Under the pieces are notes generated by a model that saw only the letters and a list, made by a program, of their open reading frames with translations, did not search any database and was not told the origin of the DNA. This document shows, in pieces, positions 20,701-29,195 of a stretch of DNA of 64,000 nucleotides. Source of the stretch: Alteromonas sp. a30 (GTDB taxonomy: Bacteria > Pseudomonadota > Gammaproteobacteria > Enterobacterales > Alteromonadaceae); contig NZ_JABEPE010000006.1 of assembly GCF_026788005.1 (NCBI RefSeq), forward strand, positions 1-64,000, read 5' to 3'. Position 1 is the first letter of the stretch. Each line of letters opens with the position of its first letter. The position numbers and the translations under genes were made by a program.

Positions 20701-23700
20701 TATTTTCTACGCCCGCAGTTTCACCCGAGGCTTGATCAACGAGTTGGTTATCCACGTAAAGCGTCATCCCATCACTTCCCCATGTATAGAACACATGGTG
20801 CCACTCCCCATCATTCATGGCAGGAGAGGTTAAATAAACGGTTCTATCGGTATTATTCTCACGTATCTGATGACGTACATAAACACTACGATTACCTCGA
20901 CTCCAAATCGTTACATGACCACCGGCATCGTGGCCCCCGGAGTCTTTTGAAAAGAGACCTTGCTCACCGCTGGTCCCCACATTTCGGTTATACCAGAAGG
21001 AGATCCCTCCTTTTCTCACTAAATAATTTCCGTTGTGCGGAATATTAATATGTCCGCCATCCCCCGAGAAGCTCGCTCCTTGGCAATAACGCGCATCGTA
21101 ATTGACACTAACAGGACCTACGGAGCGTCCATGGTTGTTTAAATTAGAATCACCAGTATCAATAATTTCTCCACCTGTGCCATCTAGCGCGCACACATCC
21201 ATTGTCCAAAGTGACTCTAAAACCGGCGTTGTATCGCACGTTTCCGAACAGCTATAGGGTGATTGGTTATACAACTCATCAACAACACTCGCTTGGGGTT
21301 GATAAGTGCTATAGAAGCGAATGTCGTCTAATTCTCCCACAAAGAACTGTTCAAGCTGATTAGGGGAGGAAACTTGGTCGCCAGTATAAATTGCACTCGC
21401 GCCAAGAATGATAGGCTCGGGGTTATTTTCCAGTCCTGTTGATACTGCATGTTGGGCGACCAGTTGATTATTGACATAAAGTCGCATGCCATCACTGCCC
21501 CATGTATACATCACATGATGCCAAACATCATTGTCCAATGATGAAGAGCGCAAATACTGGGTTCTTTCTGCGCCGTTTTCAAAATATTGATGTCTTACCT
21601 CAACAATTCTATTGCTTTTGCTCCACATCGTTAAGTGACCACCTTGGTCATGACCACTAGAGTCTTTGGAGAATAACCCCATATCACCATTTGTGCCTGA
21701 TGCTCGCTTAAACCAAAAAGAAATTCCCCCGTCAGTTGTCGCGTAATTTCCGTTATGTGGAATGTTGATATGGTCATCGCCGCCTAAAAACTTAACAGCC
21801 TGACAGAATTTAGCGTCGGGATTGATTTCGGGATTACCTAGAGTACGCCCATGATTATTGAGTCCACTATCACCCACATCGATAATTTCTCCCCCCGAAC
21901 CATCAACACTGCATATATCTAATGGCCAATGGGACTCTAAAACCGGATCCCTCACACAAGAAATACAAGTGTAGCCTGATTTATTGAAAAGCTCAGATAC
22001 ATGACCACTGTTTAGTTGCTGATTAAAGAATTGAATTTCATCGATTTTCCCATCGAAAAAACGACTTAATTGGTGAACAGGTGACATTTGGTCCCCCGTA
22101 ACCGTTGCATCAGCCCCTAAAATGATAGGCTCGTAGTTGTATTGAATACCAGCGACAACATCGGTGCGCTGATCAACCATTTGTCCATCTACATATAACG
22201 TAGCGCCGGCGCTGCCCCATGTGTAAACGACATGGTGCCATTGATCGTCAGCTACCGGACCAGACTCCAAATAAGCGTTATAGCCATAAAAGCTATCGAT
22301 GTACTGATGTCTCACCCAGACCGTTTTAGAGCTATTGCTCCAAATTCCAAGATGTCCACCAGCATCAAAGTCCAACGATTCCTTAGACACTAAGCCTAAT
22401 AGCCCGGACGTTGCGGAGTCTCTTTTAAACCAAAAAGAAATCGCGCCGTCACTTACTTCAAACGCATTTTGATGAGGAATATTGATATGCTCTAATTGAC
22501 CAAAGAACTCTGCGGCTTGGCAAAAACGTCCATCATCCACCATTGTCGTTCCGGGGTAAGCTTGCCCGTTGTAGCCATTAATTGAATCAATAACCTCACC
22601 TACCGTGCCATTGACTGAGCAAATGTCGAGCGCCCAATAAGCGATAGGTTCCGGCGCTGGAGCCTGACACGTTGTGGTGTTGTCTTTTAAGGTTGTAATT
22701 GCTTGGGCATCCAACGCCCCCTTGTACACATAAATTTCGTCTATTTGACCATCAGCGGAATACCCTGAACCATGTGAAACGATATAGGAACTGCGGTTAT
22801 CGCCTATATACAATGATTCAAAATTGCCAACACTCCCGTTTAATGATGCTGTTGCGGTGTAATTAGAACTGGCTTCTACAGCATTAACAAACACTCTTAA
22901 ATCGCCAGAGCCAAAGTCATAGGTGAACGCCAAATGCACCCACTCATTCGCAGCAAAGTTATAAGATTGCGTGAGGATGCGTCGATCTGCATCACTATCA
23001 TCTTCCACACCAAATTCAATCCTGCCAGCATCATTTAGTGCAGCATAAAAATATTGGTTAGACTGCGAGCTCGATGCATCAAATAGTTGGCGAGAGTAAT
23101 TAACGCCCTGCCAAGGGAGATTTGGTCGATACCAAAAAGCAATTGTACCGGAAGTACCTATATCAGAGGCCACATCAATACGGGAATCGACAGCATCGTA
23201 CTCCGAGTTTCTGGAGTTAAAAGGCACGTTTACTGCTTGGCAAGAAATTTGAGCGCTGGATAAATAAGGAGAAACCGTTCCAACTGGTGAAGCATGATAA
23301 TTGTTGCCCGTTGAATCTAAAATGGAGCCATTACCATTCCAAGCAGCCTCTTCTAAAGCATAATGCGCCACCGCTTCTGGTGAGGCAGAACCAGACTCAC
23401 ACTCCTCACCAAACTCTATTGTGGTTAAGCTCGCTTCAGAGTAAGTGATAGTGCTGTTTTCTTTCAGCTCTATATCTTTCGCAGATACCCCACCGACAAT
23501 GTTACTAATTCGCTCTAGTTTGAAATCATCTGCGGCGTAAAAGAAACCATAACCAGCGGAACCTTCTTTGAATTCAATATCGTCGTAACTAATGATGACT
23601 AAATCAGCTGGATCTCTACCAGCATTGATCAAAGTATTTCTCTCAAACTTAACATCATCTCTGGCGTAGATTCGAACCGTCCCATCACCAACCACATTGA

Positions 23701-24223
23701 GTCGGGAACCTTCTTTAAAATCAACATCTTCAATCCAATATTCACCAGGGCTCATATTGACTATGGAATTTCGCTCAACGATAAGCCGCGACATTCGGTA
23801 TTCGCCGTTAACTGTTGTGAATTCAATGCTGGAGCCTTCCTTAAGGTTTACTCTGTCGTAATGACCTGCGGGCAATGACCCAAAGCTGAAACGTGAAATT
23901 TGAATATCTTGATTGGATGTCGTGGTTTTAAAAGTGGGTAAATCAAGATCACTAGCAGGTGCGCCAGAAGCCTGACAGGATGTTGTAACACAACTACTAT
24001 TTTGAGTTTTATCGTCGATGCTACCAAAAGGGAAATCGATGACACCATCCGTACCCCGGATTTGTGCAAGGCGGTCAATTCGGAGCGAACCACTGGTCGA
24101 AAATGTACTGACACTATCAGTAAAAACATTCGTACATTGGTCTGCAAGCACGGGTAAGCTCAACAAGCTTAAAAGCGCTCCAACGGCGACTAAAGTTCGT
24201 TTCATTGATAGGTTCATTAGCAC
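17750..24223 (-). CDS. mshQ: MshQ-like giant MSHA locus protein with five LamG-like domains
   Basis: The 2,157-residue product ends the MSHA gene series, where mshQ is expected. After a signal peptide (cleavage near VLA-DQC) comes a repetitive beta-rich domain (about 25-270) with recurrent LKEGSSIEF / FKEGSRLNV / LKENSTITY turns. Five LamG/concanavalin-like domains follow at about 280-515, 516-750, 752-990, 993-1232 and 1235-1475, each opening near a cysteine pair. The C-terminal ~680 residues, Cys-rich and beta-rich, match the region shared by MshQ proteins (DUF6701 type). Domains 1 and 5 resemble each other, and 2, 3 and 4 resemble each other, 3 and 4 most closely. Most likely an exported pilus-associated adhesin; this role is inferred. 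The start is a GTG with an AGGA site upstream; in-frame ATGs at 24217 and 24205 are alternatives. Confidence 0.82.
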   Translation of the reverse strand: MLMNLSMKRTLVAVGALLSLLSLPVLADQCTNVFTDSVSTFSTSGSLRIDRLAQIRGTDGVIDFPFGSIDDKTQNSSCVTTSCQASGAPASDLDLPTFKTTTSNQDIQISRFSFGSLPAGHYDRVNLKEGSSIEFTTVNGEYRMSRLIVERNSIVNMSPGEYWIEDVDFKEGSRLNVVGDGTVRIYARDDVKFERNTLINAGRDPADLVIISYDDIEFKEGSAGYGFFYAADDFKLERISNIVGGVSAKDIELKENSTITYSEASLTTIEFGEECESGSASPEAVAHYALEEAAWNGNGSILDSTGNNYHASPVGTVSPYLSSAQISCQAVNVPFNSRNSEYDAVDSRIDVASDIGTSGTIAFWYRPNLPWQGVNYSRQLFDASSSQSNQYFYAALNDAGRIEFGVEDDSDADRRILTQSYNFAANEWVHLAFTYDFGSGDLRVFVNAVEASSNYTATASLNGSVGNFESLYIGDNRSSYIVSHGSGYSADGQIDEIYVYKGALDAQAITTLKDNTTTCQAPAPEPIAYWALDICSVNGTVGEVIDSINGYNGQAYPGTTMVDDGRFCQAAEFFGQLEHINIPHQNAFEVSDGAISFWFKRDSATSGLLGLVSKESLDFDAGGHLGIWSNSSKTVWVRHQYIDSFYGYNAYLESGPVADDQWHHVVYTWGSAGATLYVDGQMVDQRTDVVAGIQYNYEPIILGADATVTGDQMSPVHQLSRFFDGKIDEIQFFNQQLNSGHVSELFNKSGYTCISCVRDPVLESHWPLDICSVDGSGGEIIDVGDSGLNNHGRTLGNPEINPDAKFCQAVKFLGGDDHINIPHNGNYATTDGGISFWFKRASGTNGDMGLFSKDSSGHDQGGHLTMWSKSNRIVEVRHQYFENGAERTQYLRSSSLDNDVWHHVMYTWGSDGMRLYVNNQLVAQHAVSTGLENNPEPIILGASAIYTGDQVSSPNQLEQFFVGELDDIRFYSTYQPQASVVDELYNQSPYSCSETCDTTPVLESLWTMDVCALDGTGGEIIDTGDSNLNNHGRSVGPVSVNYDARYCQGASFSGDGGHINIPHNGNYLVRKGGISFWYNRNVGTSGEQGLFSKDSGGHDAGGHVTIWSRGNRSVYVRHQIRENNTDRTVYLTSPAMNDGEWHHVFYTWGSDGMTLYVDNQLVDQASGETAGVENNPEPIILGASAIYSGDSVSEPQTLSDFFNGDMDDVRFYSTWQPKAAFVSEVYNQSPYTCTQCNLQPVAYYQFEEANWPSVNSIIDTMSHFNGSPLGSVSPVFPNPEKSCRAMNVPDNSVNSSQTDALDTGINIRDDVGTKGTISFWYKSNTAWDTHSGSSEGGRTLFDATTTDSARFFMRLRRNGSIRFSMNDNFGRSYDIFSSSGLSIPADQWAFIAVTWDLNAGRLKLYIRSNSENREYTQQNGFVSSSVANLSHLIIGDSYANNNVSNSSADGQFDNVRIYNYVQSETQIEADKDDVTDCPLEVHHYDLSYSNPGSVCSLSTLTVRACADESCSLLADVGSSVDIRYTDSVGSESIIVSSLALTNGTASYDWGLFEPKTVTLSLANTMPMAFNPLTCSTENCELTFDDLSLKLLVDGNDSAIPNQLSVTPFEGTFGVVADNVCNNYPTDIPVEIAIECNSPATCSTTAGNEFYLDGVVVPKVNAGEALSYVSTGDNFDSTNGITLGSLQYNDAGQITIHIKVGTATVSKTVVVYPETLRLATDAVAIAGTNTNLQITALSNGVVLPNYQPGQLHIAMERTLPNTLPSGISFTGNLTSDYFTTVRDGVGVSDGSGAAKRRLTSFDPLTSPLDFEDGIGALPVAYSEAGNTLFDVADINYFGQLLTSSVISPSDREVKFIPAYFRVENVDHSYGAFCGNIHYLGQNFSSPPGTEIDLQAYNNGGVPTQYYDSGIGGGVFAFASVGLLSNRTYIESINSRTLSINAAGSVTLSGAADFDAAFRMTISGADTFNVPKQGAVSAPLIAGADYDIALRIPSGDLTDANGVGLEGAPAQFEFGPLTSGVELREGRFVLANAFGPENQDLSVPFGVQYFDGNDWVVNTQDSCTTFDAINLVSKDSSSAITTFGDGILDAGVTSNTAGMMQIDAFGSIREIPIEYQIPADLLFLQFNWNGSGPENPSAVASFGQFRGNDRIIHWREVFR

Positions 24224-24269
24224 GATACTTTTTCCTAATGAGTTGGTTTATCCAGCAAGCGGACAACGA

Positions 24270-24731
24270 CTACAACTTTCTTGCATCTACAGCCACTGTA
24301 CGGCTCACCACAACATCACTAATCACACACACTCCAGTGCTTGAAAAGCGAAAGTAATTTATGCCGTTAATACTGTTATCGCTTTGACATATCGCGGTAT
24401 ACGAACACCCTTCTAAACCGGCGATATTGTTAAATGAAACATTACTTGGACCACTATCACATTGCTCTGAGTCAGTTGAGAGTAGAGGGAACGCATCCGC
24501 TATTTTAATATCCAATCCTGATCGCGCTGCATTTAGCGCTCTTAACCCTAGGCTTTCATATACTACGGAATCTTCAGATGTTGATAAAATATTGGTTAGC
24601 GTCATTCCTAACATGCCTAATACAACGATAACAAAAACACTGATAAACAACATACTGCCCCGTTGATTACTCGGCGCACTCGTTACCGATGCGTGACCGC
24701 ATTTAAGGCGAATTGGGAATGTGGATTTCAT
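24270..24731 (-). CDS. mshP: MSHA minor pilin-like protein MshP
   Basis: A 153-residue protein with an N-terminal hydrophobic helix (QRGSMLFISVFVIVVLGMLG, about residues 23-42) preceded by a basic stretch. It lacks the usual FTLIE start of class III pilins, as MshP and PilX-like proteins do. Position and sequence (NILSTSEDSVVYESLGLRAL) fit MshP, a minor component of the MSHA pseudopilin set. Its 5' end overlaps mshO by 29 bp and mshQ follows after 46 bp. Confidence 0.85.
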   Translation of the reverse strand: MKSTFPIRLKCGHASVTSAPSNQRGSMLFISVFVIVVLGMLGMTLTNILSTSEDSVVYESLGLRALNAARSGLDIKIADAFPLLSTDSEQCDSGPSNVSFNNIAGLEGCSYTAICQSDNSINGINYFRFSSTGVCVISDVVVSRTVAVDARKL

Positions 24732-25584
24732 TATTAAATACTACCACTTCTTCATTGCGTCTGAACCTTAACCTAACTCTTACATAAGCATTTCTTTGCA
24801 ATGATGCCGCATAAACACGAAAAGGATCATCATTTTGAGGCACCAACTGCGGATTATTCGATAATGTATTATCAATGTTTTCTGCCATCAGCACCCCTCC
24901 CGAGGTATAAATAGGTTGAACTTCTTGATAAGGAGCAATATGTCGATACATATTTTTGCTTCCTGAAATAGCATTAGCGCCAACATTTCTAACACAGTAA
25001 CTAACCGTTTGCCCATCAACGACATATAAACGGGACAAAGGCGAATCAGTTGCAAATTGCACTGAGTTATCCAACTCGACAGTAGCAATAGCAGCGCTTG
25101 TCACTGAATTGAGGCCAAAGCGTCGAGATACTCCCGATGTTTGGGTTGTGTCGTATACCTGCCCACTGTTTGTCGCATAAACGACAACAAAGTCGCTGTT
25201 ATCTACATTTTCTATGTAGCTCTCCGAACCCAACCCTATTAGGTTAATTGCACTGAGTGCACTGCTAGCGGGTTCAGGGGCAACGGGAATATCCTCATAA
25301 AAGGTACTCCATCTAATCGGAGCAAACTCCAAACAATGTGCATTATTATTACCGGATATTCTAACGCTATTAGGTAGCGCTGTCCTTACTTCTCTGCTCA
25401 TTCTTTCGACAATAAAGCGGCTATCACCTAAAAGTTGGTCTCTTTCTGTTGCATCAAGGTAGATCTGCACGCCCGATCCAATAAAGCCTGTTACCCCCAA
25501 CATGACAATAGCAATTAAGATAATAACGGAAACAAGCTCTATTAATGTAAACCCTGAAATCGGTTTAACTGGCGCCGGCATCAA
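24703..25584 (-). CDS. mshO: MSHA minor pilin MshO
   Basis: The 293-residue protein has a class III prepilin leader and signal ISG-FTLIELVSVIILIAIV, with the peptidase site after Gly11 and Glu at mature position 5. The following ERDQLLGDSRFIVERMSREVRTALPNS is typical of MshO and GspJ-like minor pilins. It would sit in the priming tip complex in the inner membrane. The start overlaps the end of mshD (ATGA type) and the end overlaps mshP. Confidence 0.9.
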   Translation of the reverse strand: MMPAPVKPISGFTLIELVSVIILIAIVMLGVTGFIGSGVQIYLDATERDQLLGDSRFIVERMSREVRTALPNSVRISGNNNAHCLEFAPIRWSTFYEDIPVAPEPASSALSAINLIGLGSESYIENVDNSDFVVVYATNSGQVYDTTQTSGVSRRFGLNSVTSAAIATVELDNSVQFATDSPLSRLYVVDGQTVSYCVRNVGANAISGSKNMYRHIAPYQEVQPIYTSGGVLMAENIDNTLSNNPQLVPQNDDPFRVYAASLQRNAYVRVRLRFRRNEEVVVFNNEIHIPNSP

Positions 25585-26174
25585 TAGTTACTCCGATAAG
25601 CGCTGTAAATGAAAGTTTGGCCTAGTGGTGTTGTGATATTAATAGTAATGAGTTTGTGACGCCCGGTTGATGTTGGATCTTCTAACAGATCGTTATCCCC
25701 ATCAAAATCACCATCATAAAATACAGAAATGGATACGCCAAAACCTGCATATAAATCACGGCCATCCTGACTAACAACATCGTTAAATGAATTCACTACG
25801 GCGCTAAAGCCGTGATAGTCATCGACGTCATCGAAAAGTTCCTTGTCACCGGCTTCCCCAGCATCGGGCCCTAAAACCAAACTACAGGCAATTTCACCTG
25901 GGCTGGTAAACGCCATATCTCCGTCTAAATCTTCATTACAGCGAACATTAGCTCCACCTCTTCCCGAATTTTCATCGAAGGCTTTTGCGCTAATTTCGTT
26001 ATAAAGAGATTGCGCTAGCTCTGACGCCCTAACGTTCATAATAGGAGTAACACTGCGGGTGGCTTGCGGAGACAACACGCCAATGATAATCGTCAGCACC
26101 ACACTAAAAGCGACAATACCCATTACCATTTCTATCAGGGTAAAACCCACCGCTTGACGTTGTTTATTAGCCAC
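25581..26174 (-). CDS. mshD: MSHA minor pilin MshD
   Basis: The product of about 197 residues carries a prepilin leader ending AVG-FTLIEMVMGIVAFSVVL, with Glu at mature position 5. I chose the GTG at 26174 because GGGAG lies six bases upstream, giving a short leader MANKQRQAVG. A more distant in-frame start at 26213 would add 13 residues. The rest (ARGVRA-like region RASELAQSLYNEISAKAF, then DGDMAF) matches MshD. The gene overlaps the end of mshC by 8 bp and mshO by 4 bp, so translation is probably coupled. Confidence 0.88.
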   Translation of the reverse strand: MANKQRQAVGFTLIEMVMGIVAFSVVLTIIIGVLSPQATRSVTPIMNVRASELAQSLYNEISAKAFDENSGRGGANVRCNEDLDGDMAFTSPGEIACSLVLGPDAGEAGDKELFDDVDDYHGFSAVVNSFNDVVSQDGRDLYAGFGVSISVFYDGDFDGDNDLLEDPTSTGRHKLITINITTPLGQTFIYSAYRSNY

Positions 26175-26760
26175 CACACACTCCCGAATGGATATAACCT
26201 TGAGGCTCAACACACACCTGTGCAGTTGACACTACACTCGAGAATTGTATTGTACAACCGGCATTACAGTTATCGTTTCCTGCATCACTGGTGAGAGGTC
26301 GGCCAAGATGATCAAAGCCAATATAAGTGATAACACCACCCACAGAGTTCAATGCAAGTAAATCGATGTTGTCTTGCTGTAACTCAGATGCAAGACCAAA
26401 TAAATGTTGATATTTAGCGCTTTCCGCCCCAAGGAGAAGTCCATCGACATCAATGACATCGCTACATGTTCTGCTCGAAGCACCCGCAGCCGCAGTATAT
26501 TTTAAAGTAGGTGGGCCAAAAGCATCGTTCGCGTTATCAAAATTGACTTGAAAACAGTAAGTTGGTCGCGTGTCGTTTAAGGCTCGAAGTTGCATGTGCC
26601 TTAGCGTGGAAATCAGCCGTGCTTGGTACGCATATTCATCATAGCCAGCAGAACCACTAAATCGAGGAACTGCAAACACAACAAGCGCACTAATAATCAA
26701 CATAGTGATAATTAATTCATAAAGGGTAAAACCCCGTAAACATTGCCCACTAAAATTCAT
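26167..26760 (-). CDS. mshC: MSHA minor pilin MshC
   Basis: A 197-residue class III pilin with leader ending LRG-FTLYELIITMLIISALVVF; Glu is retained at mature position 5. Two Cys pairs near the C-terminus (DNCNAGC and CVEPQGYIHSGVC) suit pilin disulfides. It is the first gene of the mshCDOPQ segment. In canonical MSHA loci it directly follows mshA, but here an oppositely oriented glycosyltransferase gene lies between, so it must have its own promoter in the 26761-26952 gap. Confidence 0.9.
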   Translation of the reverse strand: MNFSGQCLRGFTLYELIITMLIISALVVFAVPRFSGSAGYDEYAYQARLISTLRHMQLRALNDTRPTYCFQVNFDNANDAFGPPTLKYTAAAGASSRTCSDVIDVDGLLLGAESAKYQHLFGLASELQQDNIDLLALNSVGGVITYIGFDHLGRPLTSDAGNDNCNAGCTIQFSSVVSTAQVCVEPQGYIHSGVCGG

Positions 26761-26952
26761 TAAATTTCTAATCTTTCCTATACAACGGATATGAGCATTT
26801 CGCTCATTACTCTAGTTTCTCGGATTACGTGCAATTAGCTAACTTTCTTATAGATTTCATTAAACTATCTTATAAAATTAGGGGTCATTCTAAGCATATG
26901 TTACGCTAACCGCTAATGGCATTATTCTTTGGTCGATAGCTAGCACCTATAT

Positions 26953-28632
26953 ATGCATCAATTCTTTCATCGTTTTTTAAGACGACTTCACCTTCCGGTA
27001 TTTTGGTTCCCCATTTGTTTATATTTCCTATTTGGCCTTCAATACTTTCAAGCTAATATGGGTGGAGCTGGAACTGACCTTCCGATTAATTTAGTTGGCT
27101 GGATATGCATAGGTTTAACGCTAAGTATCGGCTTATGGCAGTTAAATCAAAGAAAAAAACTCAAAATTAATCGTCAATTATTGGCAATAGGGCTTTGCTT
27201 CCTAACACTTTATATTCCCTTTCTCTATGGAAATAGTGCGCCTCAAGCTAGCACTTGGTACCGATTCTTAGCCATTCCCTTACTTTTTGCCTTAACGCTT
27301 TTATCTCTGCAATATCGCTTAACCAGACGTTCACAAAACACGATTATCGGTGTTATTTTCCTAAGCAGTTGCGCTCAACTCAGTATTGCTATTTATCAAC
27401 TCCTTTCCCCACAGCACGCATTCGAACCATTTGGTCATTTTCAACAAACCAATTTAATGGGCTCTTACTTAGTCACTGGTTACGCCTGCTTGATTTACCT
27501 CATTTCCCAACTAAGCCTAAACACAAAACACTGGTTTAGGTGGATCATGCCAAACTTATTAATAGTGGCTTTTTTAATGGGATTCATGACACTGGAACTT
27601 CATTCTAGAGGTACGCAATTAAGTGCACTTTTGGTTTCACTGCTTGCACTTATCTTTTCATTTCGCCAGAAAAAACCAATGGTATTTATCGCAGTGATTA
27701 GCTTTTTCATTGGCTTGATGGCACAGTTTTCTCTGCATAACGCAAAAGAACAACAAAACAATTCGGCAGCGTTACTTGCCCCTTACCAGCAAGATTATGA
27801 TCGCGAGATTCTATACCCACAAACCCTTGAGCTTATAAAAAATAATTTTTTCACGGGTGTAGGTTATGGCAACTTCGAGTCTGCTTATACACTTTTGAGC
27901 GTTAACAGTGCAGCAAAAGCAAATACGCCAGATGATATACGCTACAACATGGACCACCCTCACAATGAAGGATTATTTTGGTTTGCAGAAGGAGGCGTAT
28001 TAGCAGGGTTATCAGTATTAACGCTACTCTCCCTGTTGATTTATGGGTTAACACGACAACAACGTCACTCAGCTTGGTTGGCGTGGAGCCTTATCATTCC
28101 TATCGGGACGCACTCTTTAACAGAATACCCCTTGCATGCTTCAGTCGCTCACCTGCTTGTGATGCTGACATTTATTCGATTATTTATCCTTAAACAAACT
28201 CCTGACAAAACTTACACCATCCCCGATAGTGTTTCTGTATTGCTCAGACCAATATCACTAATTATAACCTTAATAATAACGGCCTTCGGGGTTACGGGAT
28301 TACATACGATTAGCCTCGTTTTGGAATATGAATTATCAGGAGGAAGAAGTCCTGAGCCGTATTTAAAGATAATCAACCCACTTGTCCATTATGATCGTTA
28401 TTGGAGTAACATCATGGCTCATAAAGCGATTGCTGCGGCTAATACTAACGATCGAGAGGGCATGCTGGAATATATCAGATGGGCACAGAAAGAAATTAAA
28501 CATCACCCAAAGCAAATTTACTTCGAAAATAGTATTCGCCTGAAACACCACTTAGGCATACTTGAAAACGCAGATTGTGCTCAATATGAATTATATTTTC
28601 CCAAAAAAAAGTGCGCCGAATTGACGCACTGA
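26953..28632 (+). CDS. PglL-type protein O-oligosaccharyltransferase (O-antigen ligase superfamily)
   Basis: The 559-residue protein has about 11-12 hydrophobic segments and the features of bacterial O-oligosaccharyltransferases. These are the PglL_A motif PFGHFQQTNLMGSYLVTGYA (about residues 158-177), a Wzy_C ligase core around LELHSRGTQLSALLVSLLAL, the periplasmic-loop motif DHPHNEGLFWFAEGGVLAGL and a Wzy_C_2 segment with GTHSLTEYPLHASVAHLL. Enzymes of this family move lipid-linked glycans onto Ser/Thr of pilins and other periplasmic proteins. It lies between mshA and mshC, on the opposite strand, convergent with mshA and divergent from mshC. MshA as acceptor is inference from position, by analogy with pilin-adjacent ligases such as TfpO/PilO. 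An O-antigen ligase role is the alternative. Confidence 0.85.
   Translation: MHQFFHRFLRRLHLPVFWFPICLYFLFGLQYFQANMGGAGTDLPINLVGWICIGLTLSIGLWQLNQRKKLKINRQLLAIGLCFLTLYIPFLYGNSAPQASTWYRFLAIPLLFALTLLSLQYRLTRRSQNTIIGVIFLSSCAQLSIAIYQLLSPQHAFEPFGHFQQTNLMGSYLVTGYACLIYLISQLSLNTKHWFRWIMPNLLIVAFLMGFMTLELHSRGTQLSALLVSLLALIFSFRQKKPMVFIAVISFFIGLMAQFSLHNAKEQQNNSAALLAPYQQDYDREILYPQTLELIKNNFFTGVGYGNFESAYTLLSVNSAAKANTPDDIRYNMDHPHNEGLFWFAEGGVLAGLSVLTLLSLLIYGLTRQQRHSAWLAWSLIIPIGTHSLTEYPLHASVAHLLVMLTFIRLFILKQTPDKTYTIPDSVSVLLRPISLIITLIITAFGVTGLHTISLVLEYELSGGRSPEPYLKIINPLVHYDRYWSNIMAHKAIAAANTNDREGMLEYIRWAQKEIKHHPKQIYFENSIRLKHHLGILENADCAQYELYFPKKKCAELTH
28603..28630 (-). terminator. mshA terminator embedded in the 3' end of the pglL-like gene
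   Basis: A 6-bp stem (AGTGCG / CGCACT) with a 9-base loop is followed on the minus strand by eight T residues. It lies 31 bp past the mshA stop, inside the last codons of the convergent oligosaccharyltransferase gene. It would end mshA transcription before mshC. Confidence 0.75.
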
Positions 28633-28660
28633 TTTGCATTTAAACGCTGTTAACTGACGA

Positions 28661-29104
28661 TTAGTTTGTACAAGGATCAAGCACAGATGCATCGAAAGTT
28701 GGATTAACCGCATCCGCAGTTACGGTGTATTGAACAGTACAACCACCTGATTCATTTTGGTAAACATAAACTGCACCACTTACAGCACCCTGCCAAGCGG
28801 TATCAATATCAACTGCACTGCCAATACCCGCAGCCGTAGCAGCTGGGAAACCACCTGCAACAGTTGTTACGTTTTGACCAGAAGCACTTACGTTACCACC
28901 AGAAGCTGCAACACCACGTACTAAAGCTGCACCACGAACGCTAACAGCAGCACTATTGATCGCCCCCGCGATCCCTTGAGCAGCAGATTCAGCCGCATCG
29001 TCTTGAATATTAATGAAACGAGGAGCCGCCGTTACCGCCAAAATCCCCAAGATAACGATTACGATGATCAATTCGATCAATGTAAAACCACGTTGTTGCT
29101 TCAT
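28661..29104 (-). CDS. mshA: MSHA major pilin MshA
   Basis: The 147-residue prepilin has leader MKQQRG and the mature start [20 protein letters not shown] with Glu5, followed by [20 protein letters not shown], diagnostic of MshA. A C-terminal disulfide loop is formed by Cys in GGCTVQY and DPCTN. It is the main subunit of the mannose-sensitive haemagglutinin pilus, used for surface attachment. The mature protein is rich in Ala, Ser and Thr, so it offers many possible O-glycosylation sites. It lies 91 bp after mshB with its own likely promoter, and a strong terminator follows. Confidence 0.96.
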   Translation of the reverse strand: MKQQRGFTLIELIIVIVILGILAVTAAPRFINIQDDAAESAAQGIAGAINSAAVSVRGAALVRGVAASGGNVSASGQNVTTVAGGFPAATAAGIGSAVDIDTAWQGAVSGAVYVYQNESGGCTVQYTVTADAVNPTFDASVLDPCTN

Positions 29105-29145
29105 ATCTGTATTACCTTAGTTTAATTTAAATAAATACGCTGCTC

Positions 29146-29174
29146 AGTATACTAATCTACACATTATCAATAAA
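29146..29174 (-). promoter_or_regulatory. Candidate mshA promoter
   Basis: Minus-strand TTTATT (29169-29174), a 17-bp spacer and TATACT (29146-29151) lie about 40 bp upstream of mshA, in the mshB-mshA gap. The -10 matches five of six bases, the -35 three. A private promoter suits the high pilin dose expected. Confidence 0.4.
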
Positions 29175-29195
29175 GTAAGCACTTTTGCATGACGA

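Noticed and set aside
20500-21960. Repeats in mshQ as a CRISPR or tandem-repeat array
   Set aside because: The period is about 720 bp and corresponds to protein domains; no short direct repeats with spacers were seen.
26953-28632. The ligase gene as part of a mobile element
   Set aside because: No transposase, terminal inverted repeats or target duplication could be seen around it; the shared terminator suggests an old, adapted insertion.
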